A stretch of DNA of 64,000 nt from Malus domestica. Its lineage: Eukaryota; Streptophyta; Magnoliopsida; Rosales; Rosaceae. Both the position numbers and the translations under genes were made by a program. Positions 46,695 through 57,688 of the stretch are shown piece after piece. Every line of letters starts with the position of its first letter. The stretch's first letter is position 1. The DNA lies in assembly GCF_042453785.1 (NCBI RefSeq), contig NC_091661.1, positions 29,999,501 to 30,063,500 of the forward strand, given 5' to 3'. The notes beneath the pieces were generated by a model. That model worked only from the letters and a program-made list of their open reading frames with translations. It ran no database searches and was not told the origin of the DNA.

Positions 46695-49600
46695 TTACAA
46701 TAAATTCATGTGCCTGTGAGACTCAAAATCTAGAAACTCTCCATTTGGCTGTCCGGAGTATCCATACATATCATAAACCTTATCATCTGACGGCATACTA
46801 TTGCCGTCTCGCCCTTTAAAACCCTCCATTGGTGGAGGCCCCCAAGGAGCTGGAGTTGAGGGATTAGAACTTGAAGCTTCTTGGTTTACACCAAGAGCAA
46901 TTGGATTTTGCGGTGAGTTTCCGGCAGGTCTTCTGTTGGAGGAATTTGCCGGTGTAAGAGAAATGGATGATGAATTCTGCTGCTGCAATTGCTGCTGGTT
47001 TTTCATCGGTGACTTGGGCCGAAGGGCCTCTATGTCTGGAGTTGTCACCACAAGATGAGGTGCCTCTGGAGGTGGGTTTCGTCCACCCCCTCCTTGCCAA
47101 ACCTTCCCGTCCTTGTCAGCAAAGTTCTTGGTATATCCCTGGACAATTCATGAAACAGATTTTGATGTCGACAAGGGAACAAGATCGATGCGGTGGTATA
47201 ATTAACCGACTTTAAACCCACTTCTGGGCATGTATGGTTATTCATATTCCAATGAATAACTCATGATTTGATAAACACCAAGAATTTGAGCTAAGCTATT
47301 TTACCTCGATATTAAAATTCGATGAGGATAGTCCTTTACCAACAGTCAGCCAGCCGGACCGAATGTTGTGGTCTTCACCAAAGAGCTCAAGCCTTCTACG
47401 GCCAAGGGCAAAATGCTCAATAATCCTGTACATATCCTCAGGCTTTTGGGTTGAACCTGCAATTCCGAAGGCATAGTTTAGCATCCTAGGTTCTCATTTT
47501 CATTGCTCTAGATGCAAAATGGGTTGGTATCACAAGAACCAAGAATGATGTAGTTGATAATGCCATTTCTATCTCCCCCATTCCTCATTTTGTTTAATTG
47601 TACGAGGGTACGACTATTTTTTATGTGTTTACACCTAGAGTAAAATTTCGCTACAGAGATGATTGTGTCACCATTCATGCATGCCACTACTATTTTAACA
47701 AAACTCGCTTAATATCTAAAACATAACAGAAATAGCAAGAAAAGTAAATTCCTCAAAGGCAACGGATCAACAGTTGCAAAGAATACTAAGTTATTTTGCT
47801 TATATGTCGTTATATGTATATCAACCAACAGCATAAAACATCTAACTAATTTTAGACACAAGGGGCAAACTCAATAGCAGACTAAGTTATTGCCACCAGC
47901 TCATACACATCATACGACTTGATCACAGAAACATTGAGACACCCACACCATTCTTCAGCTTTAAACCATGATTCACAGATAGCAATAAAACTCAGCGTTC
48001 TTGATGTGGTTACTAACCGTACGGGGGTTCCTCGGCTATTATCACATCTGTATCAATGTTGGCGTGGATTATGTGGCCATCAGTGCTGCGACGAACGGTG
48101 CCTTTTATTCCCATTAAGCAATGTTCCTTCATTGTATTGGCAACAGAACAAACTATTTAAAACCAATTAACGTACCACAAAGCATTTTCAACAAGGGGGG
48201 GAGGGCAGTTAATAAGATGAAGGTGTACACAAGAAAAATTACACCAACCTTTGAGTGCTGAAACAAAGTATGAGCATCGTGGCGCAAACCAGGAGTTGCA
48301 TTAGTTTTGTTTGTCTTCACCCAACATATATCTTCACACCTACGAAAGCCCCACTGCAGGACCACATTGATTAGATGTAGATAATCACAATTTGTTTACA
48401 CAAACATATTATCCAACATCATATTACAGCAATAAAGGCAACCACACGTTGTGTTTAGAATCGAATAAAAAATTCTGGATTAAATACCTTTTTTAGACAT
48501 TGACGACCCTGCTCAAGACCCATGCCATCACCCACCCAAAGAAAAATGAAAGAAGGCGTGTCTGCTATTGCCTGAGAGAACAAAAGACTAAAGTTCAACT
48601 ATTGAGTCAAATGTAAGAGGAAGCACATAAAGGCAAGAATTAAACCTTTATGGCATATGAATTAAATTCTAAGTGTCTAATACAGTAAAGTACATATAAA
48701 TGTATGTGCAGCTTATAGAATATTAAAATGCTAATATTTAATCATATGAAGCACCTGTTGATAACTGATTTATGATTTACCACTATGAAGTTAAAATTAA
48801 GCAGCAAGTTTGCCATAAGCTCGTAGGGATGCCTATTTCTAGTCTTTTGTCAGGGAAAAAAATGTGATTTGCAGATATACTACCTCAATCTTAAGATTCA
48901 TTATTTCTTCAAACGTCCAATACTCTGTGTGGTCAGCAACACCAGGAGCACGATGAACGTATTCCTCCCAAGGTGGATCCACGAGAATGACATCAAACTT
49001 GGTTCCAAAGAACTCTGGGGATAGCTCAAACTCTTTCAGGTCACCCTTGTAATACATGGGATGTGAAGCAGAATTAGCCACAATCTCATCCTTTTTCTGT
49101 ATAAGCTCCCTCAGCTTGGGGTAATCCTCCACAACATTTGTAAGCTCTAGCTCCCTGATGAAATTCTGGGGTCGCATACCAGTATCGACAAAATTTTGCG
49201 AGTAATCATTCTGCTCTCCTCTTGAAGGAGCTTTACCAGGAGGTCCACTACTTTTATGAGGAACCCAACCACCTTGATTTTTATCAGCTGGAGTTCCTCG
49301 ACCCATTGGTCCTGCAGAATTAAAACCAGGGCCAGATATGTTTGGAGGAACTCCTCTTCCATGGCCAGATTGGTTAAAAAACATGGCAGGGTTTGTCGGA
49401 GTACTCATATTAGGAGGAAATCTTGGGCCTGATGATCCAGGAGGGACCGAGGAGAGACCAGGTGGGACACCTAACATATTCACGTCAACTCCCCGAGCCC
49501 CAGGCCACACAGGAGGAGAAAATGGTGGAATGAAGACACCAGGGGACATCGGTGGACCTGGAGCAGGTGACATGCTAGGTGTAAGTGGCTGCATGGGTCC

Positions 49601-51580
49601 AGGTGGTGGCATTCCAAGAGGGCCAAACGGCGATCCCATTATTGGAAGTGGGATTCCTACCGGTTGGCTATCTCTTCCAGTAAGCCTACCCCTTCCTCCT
49701 CTACCTACTCTACCCCCTTTCATCCCTTGTGAAGCATTTCTATTGAAGGAACCTGGCTCTGCATTTCCATATGGAGGCTGTGAGCCACCACCAGAACTTT
49801 GGCCACCAGCACCACGCCCAGGCATAGAACCTTTCTGTCCTCGACCTTTGCCTCCGTAGGCATCAGAGTCCTCCCTCCATGAATTCTGATCTCGCAAGGA
49901 GTTAATATCATCTGAATATCTTTCCTTTGAATCTTCTCTAGGTGGTCCAGATCCATACATATCACTCCTCCTTGTCCTGTCATCCTGCAGATATGCCCAC
50001 TCTTCATCACTTGGTGCTGATTTCCCATCAGATTGCTGACCAGCTTCGGTCCTCCTAGCAAAGTTGGATGCTGAGTCTGCTCTTCCATAATCTATAGGCT
50101 TAGTTTGGATCTCAATCACATCGTAATTTTCATTTGAAATTCCAAAATTTGATGAGGTCTTCACAGCTTCACCACGGCTTCCATCTTTCCTATTACCAGA
50201 CCGACCGTGAGGCCTTTCATTGTCAGTCCTCTCACGACCATGTCGCGGCAGCTCCCACTCTCTACCATGATCATAACTCATGTCCCCATTTTTGGAGTCT
50301 TTTTCACTACTACTGGGTTGCCTTCGTTTCCAGTTCTCTTTGGAACCTTCTCGGTCCCTACTCTTGTCAGTCCAGCTTTCATCTCTCCCTTTTGATCGAT
50401 CATCTCTATAACCATCTTTATCCAGTTCCTTCCGCTTGAGATTAAAACTCCTGTCATAATCCATTTCAAAGTATTCTGAATCCTGATAACGCCTCCCACT
50501 CCGCTCAGGTGTCCTCGTTCTGGTGGTACTTCCTACTTCTCTAGGACCCTTGTCTTTCGTCACCGCATTTGCTTCATCTGCATTCAAAGACCGCTCCTTG
50601 CTTTCAGCAACATCCCGACCAGTTGGAGTTCTCTGCTGTCTATGCTTTTCAGTTTTCTCCCTGCCTGATCTATCTTCACGAGTGACAGGACTATCCCTGT
50701 TGTCTTCTTCCAGTGTTTCTGGCCTGGTTTTGCTCTTACTCTTTTCCACATCAGGTTTTCTCTCTTCCCTGTTAGATTTGGTAGCCCTATCACTGTTTGA
50801 ATCCACGCCCCGGATTCTACTCTCGCTGGGTTCATTTCTTGCAGAGACACTCTTTTCTTTAGAACTCTCATACTTAGGATCAGAAGGCTTGCTGCTTCTT
50901 GAATCGGATTTATCATAATGACTTTCTTCTGCCTTTCTCCCACCTTCTGAATCATCCCATCTTCTTCTCGAGGTCTTCACCTGTTCAGAAGAACCATGTG
51001 TCCTCTCGCGGCTGCTCTCCTTACTCTCCGAATGCCTGGAATCTCTACCAAGTGTCTTTTCAAGCTCTTCGTCATGGGGTCTTTCCTCTTTACTCTTACT
51101 TTTACTCTGAGAATCCTCATGCTGTGTAAGCTTTGTGCTCATTTTCCTTCTCTCACTTTCTTCAGCTCGAACTGACCCTCTACCTCCCAACTTATCTCCG
51201 CCATCTTGCCTGTTCTCTAATTCCCCGTCCTGATACCAACTGCTCAACTTTTCCAAACTGCTCTCTTCTTGCTTTTTCTTCATCTGCTTAGAACGCGACT
51301 CTTTTCTTGAGTCATAATCATCTTCATCACTATCTGCAATGCTAGAGCCACCTGATCTCCTTCGGCCCTCACTTCTGTCCCCATAACTTCTCCTTCTTCC
51401 ACTGCTCTCTATTCCTCCCGTGTCTTCTCCATTACCGGACTTTCTTGATCGGCTTGACCTGTGCTTCCTCTTATCACTGCCCTCCCACTCTTCATCGTCT
51501 CCAGCCCTATCACGCCTCAAATCTGAGCTATCCTCCACCTCTCGTTTCACATGACTCCGACTACGTTCAGGAGAATCCAT
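46695..51580 (-). CDS. MTB: m6A methyltransferase subunit MTB (METTL14 type)
   Basis: Six coding exons join in frame to 1196 residues: 51580-48884, 48571-48488, 48353-48249, 48126-48018, 47456-47305 and 47138-46695. Exon 1 encodes a very long Arg/Ser/Asp/Glu-rich, disordered N-terminus, then a Gly/Pro-rich segment and the start of the MT-A70 domain. Visible motifs are [19 protein letters not shown] (DPPW at 868-871), [36 protein letters not shown] and EEPPYG (994-999). The C-terminus has [16 protein letters not shown] and a Gln/Ser/Pro-rich end. MTB pairs with MTA, FIP37, VIR and HAKAI to methylate adenosine in nuclear mRNA. In animals the METTL14 site is degenerate (EPPL), but DPPW is kept here. 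The start [14 protein letters not shown] follows a splice acceptor at 51592, so upstream in-frame codons are intronic. A 5' UTR exon probably ends at 51815. Confidence 0.95.
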
Positions 51581-51814
51581 CAAAACACACTCTAAGAACC
51601 AAAAACCCAAGTCAACAGCTTATAATTCCAAGTGTTTAGCACAATCCCAACAACACAATCAAAATAAAACTGGAAGTTCGTCCACCTAAAACCCTAAATT
51701 CTCAGGGGTTTGACGCTCACATTGTAATCCAATCACACAAATCACCAAACATCAAATACAGTAGAAACTAGGGTTTCGGAATCTCAAATTTCGTAAAATC
51801 TGAATCGGACTTAC

Positions 51815-52049
51815 CTGAGAAAGAATCCGCCGTCCGTTAAACCTCGACGCCGGTCGCAAATTCACAAGTCTGCAAATCTTCCCCTTGGACGTATGATTAT
51901 ATTACTGCGACGCTCTCAAATTTTGGAGGGAGGAAGACAATGATACGTTGGCCGGTGGGTGAAGTGGGCGATGGGAAGAGAGAGCGAGACCAGAGGAAGG
52001 GAGAGAGTATTTTTCCGTAAAGCGCCGCCGAGAAATTTTTAGTTGTGAC
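51815..52049 (-). promoter_or_regulatory. 5' leader exon and promoter region of MTB
   Basis: The minus-strand donor CTTTCTCAG|GTAAGTCC is at 51815/51814, and the acceptor TTCTTAG lies before 51591. The leader is therefore split by a ~220-bp intron. The transcription start is not visible. Confidence 0.5.
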
Positions 52050-52170
52050 ATAAACGGATGATATGCGGTGTAAAATTTTAATTTTTAAGTTATTGATTTT
52101 TTAATATATATATTTTATTATTTATATAGGAACACGTAATGTATTATTTTGTGTGACGATCATACTGAAA
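52050..52170. repeat. dispersed AT-rich repeat, copy 2
   Basis: Matches 1080-1215 in word order: TTTTTAAGTTATTGATTTTTTA, TTATTTATATAGGAACACGT and GATCATACTGAAAA. It lies directly upstream of MTB. Confidence 0.55.
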
Positions 52171-52911
52171 AACTTTTCTGAGTCACTGGTTCGACAGCTA
52201 CTCTAATCCAACCAGTCGCCTACTGTCAAAGATATGCAGCTCGGTTATGCATAATCGTAATATAAGTTATTGGATATTTGAATAAAATTTTAATTATTTA
52301 TATTTTGATATATCCAACCATATTTTTTATTAAAAAAAAAACTGAAAGGATAAACTGAGGATTAGTTTGAAATTATTGTGCTGGAAAAAAAAAACGATGT
52401 TTTCATAAGCAGGATAGAGCTGCTTCTGATTTTTGCTATTTGAAATATGATTTTGACAAAAAAATACTTTTTCTTTTCATTTACCAAATACAATTTTAAT
52501 CTCAGTTTTAAAAATAATTTCAGCAGTGCTAAACTAATCCCGAAAATTCACTTGTTAATTGGCAGATAAATATAAAACTTAGGTGCATCCTAAGAATTCA
52601 CTATATTTGATAAGTAATAATTCACTATATTTACTGCTATGCAGAAAGGAAGAAATTAAATAATAAAGTATTGTAAAAGTTATAATTATTTTTTATACTT
52701 TTTCATATTTAATTTAAGCCACGAATAAACAATAGTTTGTATGGGAACAATTAATTTTGACATAAACAAATTGAACCGATTTGGTTTGAGTCTGACACTA
52801 AACAAGTGTAATTTTAAACTACTTACAGAACTAAACTATAATTTGGTTTTTCTTAGTAAAGTGATTAGTTATTTCAACCGTTTTATCTTTTATTTTGCCA
52901 ACCGATTATGA
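52171..52911. other. AT-rich intergenic, nothing recognised
   Basis: No open frame or repeat end of note was found. Confidence 0.4.
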
Positions 52912-53135
52912 GCTCATTTTAATGTGCTTTTAAAATAACTGAAAGTGCTTTTAGAAAAATATTTTTGGGTTTCAAAAGCACTTAAAGTGTTTTCTGCAAT
53001 AAGCACTAGTTATGTGCTTCTTCCAGGAAGCACTTTAAGTGTTTTTGCATGATTTACTTGCATCTTTACTAATGATTAATTCTAAAAATATTTTCACAAA
53101 AAACGCTTTTAGTCATTTCAAAAACACATCCAAAC
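52912..53135. mobile_element. AGCACTT-rich MITE copy
   Basis: The left part ATGTGCTTTTAAAATAACTG and the right part (inverted GGATGTGTTTTTGAAATGAC) form terminal inverted repeats. The interior words TTCTGCAATAAGCACTAGTT and TTCCAGGAAGCACTT match 31681-31905 almost word for word. It is a short non-autonomous DNA transposon, probably hAT-like (inference). Confidence 0.65.
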
Positions 53136-53219
53136 GAGTTTCATAATAGTATTAGTTGAATTATCGCACTTTATGTGAGAGAGACAAGAAAATAGTATAC
53201 AAATTGATAAAAGAGTGGG

Positions 53220-53540
53220 ATCTTGCGGCTGGGACTTAACAACCTCATTACCCCCGATTTGATTGCCCAAAACACATTTGATCTCGTCGGTGAAAACCCA
53301 CTAAGAGTTTCAATCAACCCCTCAATCCCTTTTACGAAAGCAACAAAAGGGGTAACATGTAGAATGATAAGACAGAGGAGACCATATCTGAATTTGAAAG
53401 ATCGGCGTTCAATTGATATGCGTCTCCTCGTGAGACAACGAGTTATTTCTTCCGTTAAAAAGACAGAGGAGAATATGAGCGTCCAATTGATATGCGCCTT
53501 CTCGTGAGACGAGTTATTTCTCTCATTAAAAAAATAAAAG
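53220..53540. repeat. unassigned sequence with a ~80-bp tandem duplication
   Basis: AAAAGACAGAGGAGAATATG at 53458 repeats the block around 53371 (GACAGAGGAGACCATATCTG). Both are followed by CAATTGATATGCG and CGTGAGACGAGTTATTTCT-like words. Open frames on both strands overlap this sequence without family resemblance. Confidence 0.5.
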
Positions 53541-53973
53541 ATTAAAAAAAAAAAAAGTAATATCACATGGTAAGTCACAAACGCACGATATTACCACAAG
53601 AGATCAGACGGCACCTTACATAATTCTCATTTTTATTTTTTATTTTTTGGGTAAAATGGGATCCTCCTCTTAAAGAGCATTTGACATTAGATTTACATTG
53701 GAATTGGAAAAGTAAACTTTTTATAATTAAAATTTAATATCCAAACGAAAAATAAAATAAAAAGGAGAATTTAAGTTAAAAGACCAGCAAATAACTCACT
53801 CTCTCCCACACAAATCTAAATAAAAATTGGTCCATATGTGAGTCCAGTAATTATTAAAAGCCTGCCCCAACTAAACCCACACACGAACCAATTAATTAAT
53901 CTTAATCCCATAGTTACCACTACTAATTAAACTGCCTTCAAATTATCTTAACCCAAATCCCAAGCTTAATTAA
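53541..53973. other. intergenic and probable 3' UTR of DCR-like gene
   Basis: AT-rich sequence downstream of the DCR-like stop codon. No further feature seen. Confidence 0.4.
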
Positions 53974-55948
53974 CTAGTTGTCAATGACCAGAAAGCCCTT
54001 GTCCTGTTCCAGCTTCTCCATCGTCGGAGCCTCCAAGCTGATCTCCACATCGATGCTCCTCCCGCCGCTCTTCCCCTGGTACAAATACACCATCCCGTCG
54101 AACCGGTTGTTCGACCCGCTTCTCACCCCCTCGGGTTTTGCCCACCCGAAATCCACCTCATAGACCTGGAACCTCGGCGAGCTCCCCACCGCCACGCAGT
54201 TCACTCCCGCGTCCTTGAACTCGAAAATCTTCGGCGAGCTCTCCCAGTCGGTGTTCCTCTGATCGATCGCTTTCGCGTTGTGCCCCTCGATCGCCTTCTG
54301 GATGATCGATGCGCCGAACTCCGGCGGGTTCGCCGACAGAAGTCCGGCGGCCGTGACGGTGAACACGGCCTGGATTAGGTTCCCGAAGTAGGCGTCGGGC
54401 ATGGGCGGGTCGACCCGTTTACGACAGTCGGCGAAGACAGTGAACACCGTGTAGTCTTCGGGTTTTAGTTGGCGGGCTTGGGTGACGTGGCGCCAGATGT
54501 GGACGGAGAGGGACTGGAATGTGGAGAACGGTTTTGAGCCGTCGGATGGCGGGTTTGCGTTGACCGTTGACTTGATCTTGTCGATCGCTGCTTCAGAGAA
54601 TTTGAAGACTCTCTCTCTTAGGTTGGGCTCCGTTTTTCCGTTGGCGGGAACGTCGCCGTTTGATGCCGGCGGGGAGAGATCGAGCTTCACTCGAGTGTTT
54701 CGGGCCTGGGTCCGGTCCAGGAATGGTTGGGTCGAAATGGATTTGGATCCGTTGCAGATCTCGGCCCATGAGCTCATGAAGTGCCACGTGGACGTACCGT
54801 CCAGTATTGCATGGTTGAAGGCGCACCCTATTGCCAGTCCATCTTTCAGCTTGGTTAACTGCCAAATCAATGATTAATCATAGTAAATACTAAATTAAGT
54901 GTTTTTTTGGAAAAAGCACTTTGCAAGAAGAACTTCCAAACCAGCTGTAAAACATCGCATTCAAAACCTAACAGTGGCGTGAAACACTAGCCATTTGGAT
55001 GAGAAAGCATTTATTTACCTCCCCAGAGAAATCAGAAATTAAATAGATGCCAACTACCAAAATAAATACATTTCATGTCACATAAAATAGCATGTAATTA
55101 AAAGGTTCAAATTATTATGGTATTTTTTCTTGAAAAAAACCTTCAACTCCAACCACCCCATATACCCCACTTTCAAATTGATTGATTTTTCAGTTTGTCT
55201 GGTATATAGGACGAAACATTTCATGTCATTATATAGTTTGAGAATTTTTTTTTTCTCTTATTGTCTAATGACCATGACTTGTGTTGCTCTGCCATATATT
55301 CCGGGCTGAAAAATCTCTCTAAATTGACATCAAAAAGTATTTATCGGGTCCCTTGATTTTAATAACTTCATCACGCCAAGCTGTTGATTATTTTTTTTCC
55401 CTAAAGATTAATTAGATACTGAGATTAACCACAATAGTAATGCATTATTTAACAAGATATTTGGACAGCTGACCACATTTAAGCAAGATTACGTAGCTTA
55501 ATTAGCATTGATTAATTACCTGGACTGCTAGCAAAGGCCTGTGAACGCCCTCCAAGTTCAAGACCCCGTTGTAGGGGATGAAGTCCTTCAAAGCGCTGGT
55601 GCCTTCCTCAACTGCCAGATCAGCTATGCTGATCTCCTCCGCCGCCGCCTCGGCTACCTCCACACCCTCCATCTCATCACCATACTCAACCCTAAACACT
55701 CCCTCCTCGTCCTTGCCGAGCTTCCCGGCTAGCTGGTAAAACTCCACCAGAACCACCTCCAAACCCTCCTTCAGTTTCTTCACCATTTCCTCGAACTCAC
55801 CCCCCTTGTAGAAAAGGAGCTTTTGGTTGTAGTAAAATGCGAGGTAGGGTAGGTCAAATGTGACCAGCTGACATTGTTGGTTGCCTATCTTCTTGTTGGG
55901 CTTCACATGGGTTTTTCCGGTGACTTTCACCTTCGAAATCTCCGCCAT
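53974..55948 (-). CDS. DCR: BAHD acyltransferase, DCR-like
   Basis: Two exons, 55948-55520 and 54858-53974, join in frame to 437 residues around a 661-bp intron. The intron position after LLAVQ is typical of BAHD genes. The catalytic motif HAILD (H159-x3-D163) is present. The second family motif reads DFGWA (379-383) in place of the usual DFGWG. The N-terminus KKIGNQQCQLVTFDLPYLAF followed by YYNQKLLFYKGG and the block YQLAGKLGKDEEGVFRVEYG match DEFECTIVE IN CUTICULAR RIDGES. DCR transfers acyl groups from acyl-CoA, probably to hydroxy fatty acid derivatives, and is needed for cutin polymerisation in epidermal cells. The enzyme is cytosolic. The high GC of the coding exons contrasts with the AT-rich flanks. 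A TATA-like box lies about 110 bases before the ATG. Confidence 0.9.
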
Positions 55949-56055
55949 TGTTGGTGGTGATGGGGAGGAGCAGAATCTAACAATGGAGGAGGAGGGCGAG
56001 GAGGGTTTGAAGATGGAAGGGTGTGTGGGTGGATAAATGGGATTTCGGAGATCGA

Positions 56056-56067
56056 TACTTATAAAGT
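56056..56067 (-). promoter_or_regulatory. TATA-like box of the DCR-like gene
   Basis: On the minus strand 56067-56056 reads CTTTATAAGTAT, about 110 bases upstream of the ATG at 55948. This spacing leaves a leader of roughly 80 bases. The call rests on motif and position only. Confidence 0.4.
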
Positions 56068-56344
56068 AGTTGCTTGGTGTAGTTGGGGTGCAATTATGGG
56101 ACTCATGGTAGATCGAGATTTGTGACCTACGATCATCTTTAAAGTAAATGTCAAATTTTAAACATAAAATTTAAATTTAAAAGCTTATATGGTAATTTGA
56201 CATCATTTAAAATTTTAATCTCTACCTGTTATATTGAACTATTATTTTATTACATTATTTTCTCTTTATAATTTTATTTTATATTTATATTTTACAAATA
56301 TAAATAACTTCTACAATTTCAGCAAAAAATATAAATAAATAATG

Positions 56345-56810
56345 AATGTGTTCGTTTGAAAACCTCACAATCTCCGAACAAGCAGCTGCCCGCCGTCCCT
56401 TCCCAAAAACCTTGCAGAGTGACGGAGATGTCGAACTGCTCTTTGTTGGAAAAGTAAAATCCACTTCGTCTCCAGGCCTAAGCCTCCTAACTTTACACGT
56501 TGATAAACCTGAAACTTCACCGCTGCCCACAACCCACCACTGGCTCCCAGCCGAGCTCTCGCACCGTGCAACCGCGACTTCTTCAACCACGTCGTTCCCC
56601 AATTTGCTTCAAATTTACGACCTCGGAGCTCAAAATTTGGGGATTCTTCCGAAAAGCTGGTGGTCTTTCCTTCAATTTGAAACTCGGCGTGTCGAAGATT
56701 ATGTTGATTGCTGCGGTGACGTCGTTGTTGGCCATGTGGAGGGCTCTAATGATGTCCACGTCGGAGTCTCCCGAGTCGACGACTGGGGGGACTCTGCAAA
56801 TGGTTAGAGA
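56345..56810 (-). pseudogene. fragment of RAD5A-like N-terminus
   Basis: Two minus-strand frames together cover the N-terminal part of plant RAD5A (HLTF/SMARCA3-like helicase). The first, 56770-56610, has SDVDIIRALHMANNDVTAAI and NIIFDTPSF. The second, 56602-56345, has SQWWVVGSGEVSGLSTCKVR, RLRPGDEVDFTFP and the HIRAN start GKGRRAAACSEIVRFSNE. The frame shifts once between them, at about 56590-56610. The homology stops after SEIVRFS, long before the helicase domains, and no further exons follow to the left. In RAD5A, which acts in post-replication repair, the protein is about 1000 residues, so this is a non-functional duplicate of the 5' end. Confidence 0.8.
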
Positions 56811-57405
56811 CGACTGGGTGGGCTGGTATTCCATATTATGCTACATCAGATTTTGCTTCTCGGTTGGAAAATTTTGTTGCTGTCCTTTATGATTGTTAAA
56901 GCTGATTTGGATATTTTGACAGCTTCTAAAGATGTTCTAAAAATGCTTCTCTCTTTTAACCCACTTGGTGGAAAAGATTTTTTAATGTGTCGGAAACACT
57001 ATCTGGTACACTAAATATAATAATACAATCGGCTGAAAACTTATAAATAAAAACTACAATTAATTGTATTATTACACTTGGTATATTATACCGTGTTCTT
57101 ACCGTACTAAAAACGGTAAATTATGCAGTGGGAGTAAACTGAGCAGTGGAGAGTGGGTTGTGTAATTAACTAGAGACACTTTGGAAGTGATCCCTAACTA
57201 TCAATATTCTTTGACTAAAACCTTATTAGTTTTTAGTTTTTTATCGAAGTCTCTGACATTAATGTAATAATGTAAGTTACTATATTTTTAAAATTAAAAA
57301 TTAAAAATTGAAATTTGTAATTGTTTATATTAATGAGATTTTAAATAAAACCCATAATTTGTGGGATTAAAAATAATAAAATATAAATTACACTCTCTAT
57401 TCTAT
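56811..57405. other. intergenic, nothing recognised
   Basis: AT-rich sequence with no gene or clear repeat. Confidence 0.4.
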
Positions 57406-57460
57406 TGTGTGTGTGTCTATATACATACATACATACATACATATATATATATATATATGG
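57406..57460. repeat. compound microsatellite (TG)n-(CATA)n-(TA)n
   Basis: GTGTGTGTGT, then about five CATA units, then about nine TA units follow one another. Confidence 0.9.
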
Positions 57461-57688
57461 GTACATTCACCAAAATTAACAAAAAAAAGTTATTGTACCA
57501 AAACATGGGTACATTATTCAAAACCACATAAAAAAAATTATATCAAGCTTAATAATATTAGTAAATTTCTTCGACCAAACTTGACATGGATACATTCTCA
57601 AATCAACGAAAAATAATGTACCCATATAAGTTTAAAAATAGATTAAAATTTTTGAATGAATTTTATATTAAAAAAAGGGTACATTTTA
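57461..57688. repeat. GGGTACATT-containing AT-rich repeat
   Basis: GGGTACATT or GTACATT occurs four to five times, along with an inverted AATGTACCC. The sequence abuts the LTR end at 57689. It is probably an older repeat into which the retroelement inserted. Confidence 0.4.

Noticed and set aside
48839-48883. extension of MTB exon 1 to the open-frame stop at 48839
   Set aside because: A GT donor at 48883 and continuation [16 protein letters not shown] in the next exon match the family; the extra residues are intronic.
49338-49859. 173-codon Gly/Pro-rich open frame on the plus strand
   Set aside because: It is the antisense of the Gly/Pro-rich part of MTB exon 1; the MTB frame is supported by family motifs and splicing.
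50523-50918. 131-codon Leu/Ser-rich open frame on the plus strand
   Set aside because: Antisense shadow of the Ser/Arg/Glu-rich N-terminus of MTB.
51581-51610. upstream in-frame start (MGFWFLECVL) for MTB
   Set aside because: A splice acceptor TTCTTAG lies between it and the MDSPERS start, so these codons are likely intronic.
53171-53578. overlapping ORFs on both strands
   Set aside because: They run over a short tandem duplication and match nothing known; probably chance or old repeat.
57407-57616. 69-codon open frame
   Set aside because: It translates a compound microsatellite and AT-rich repeat.
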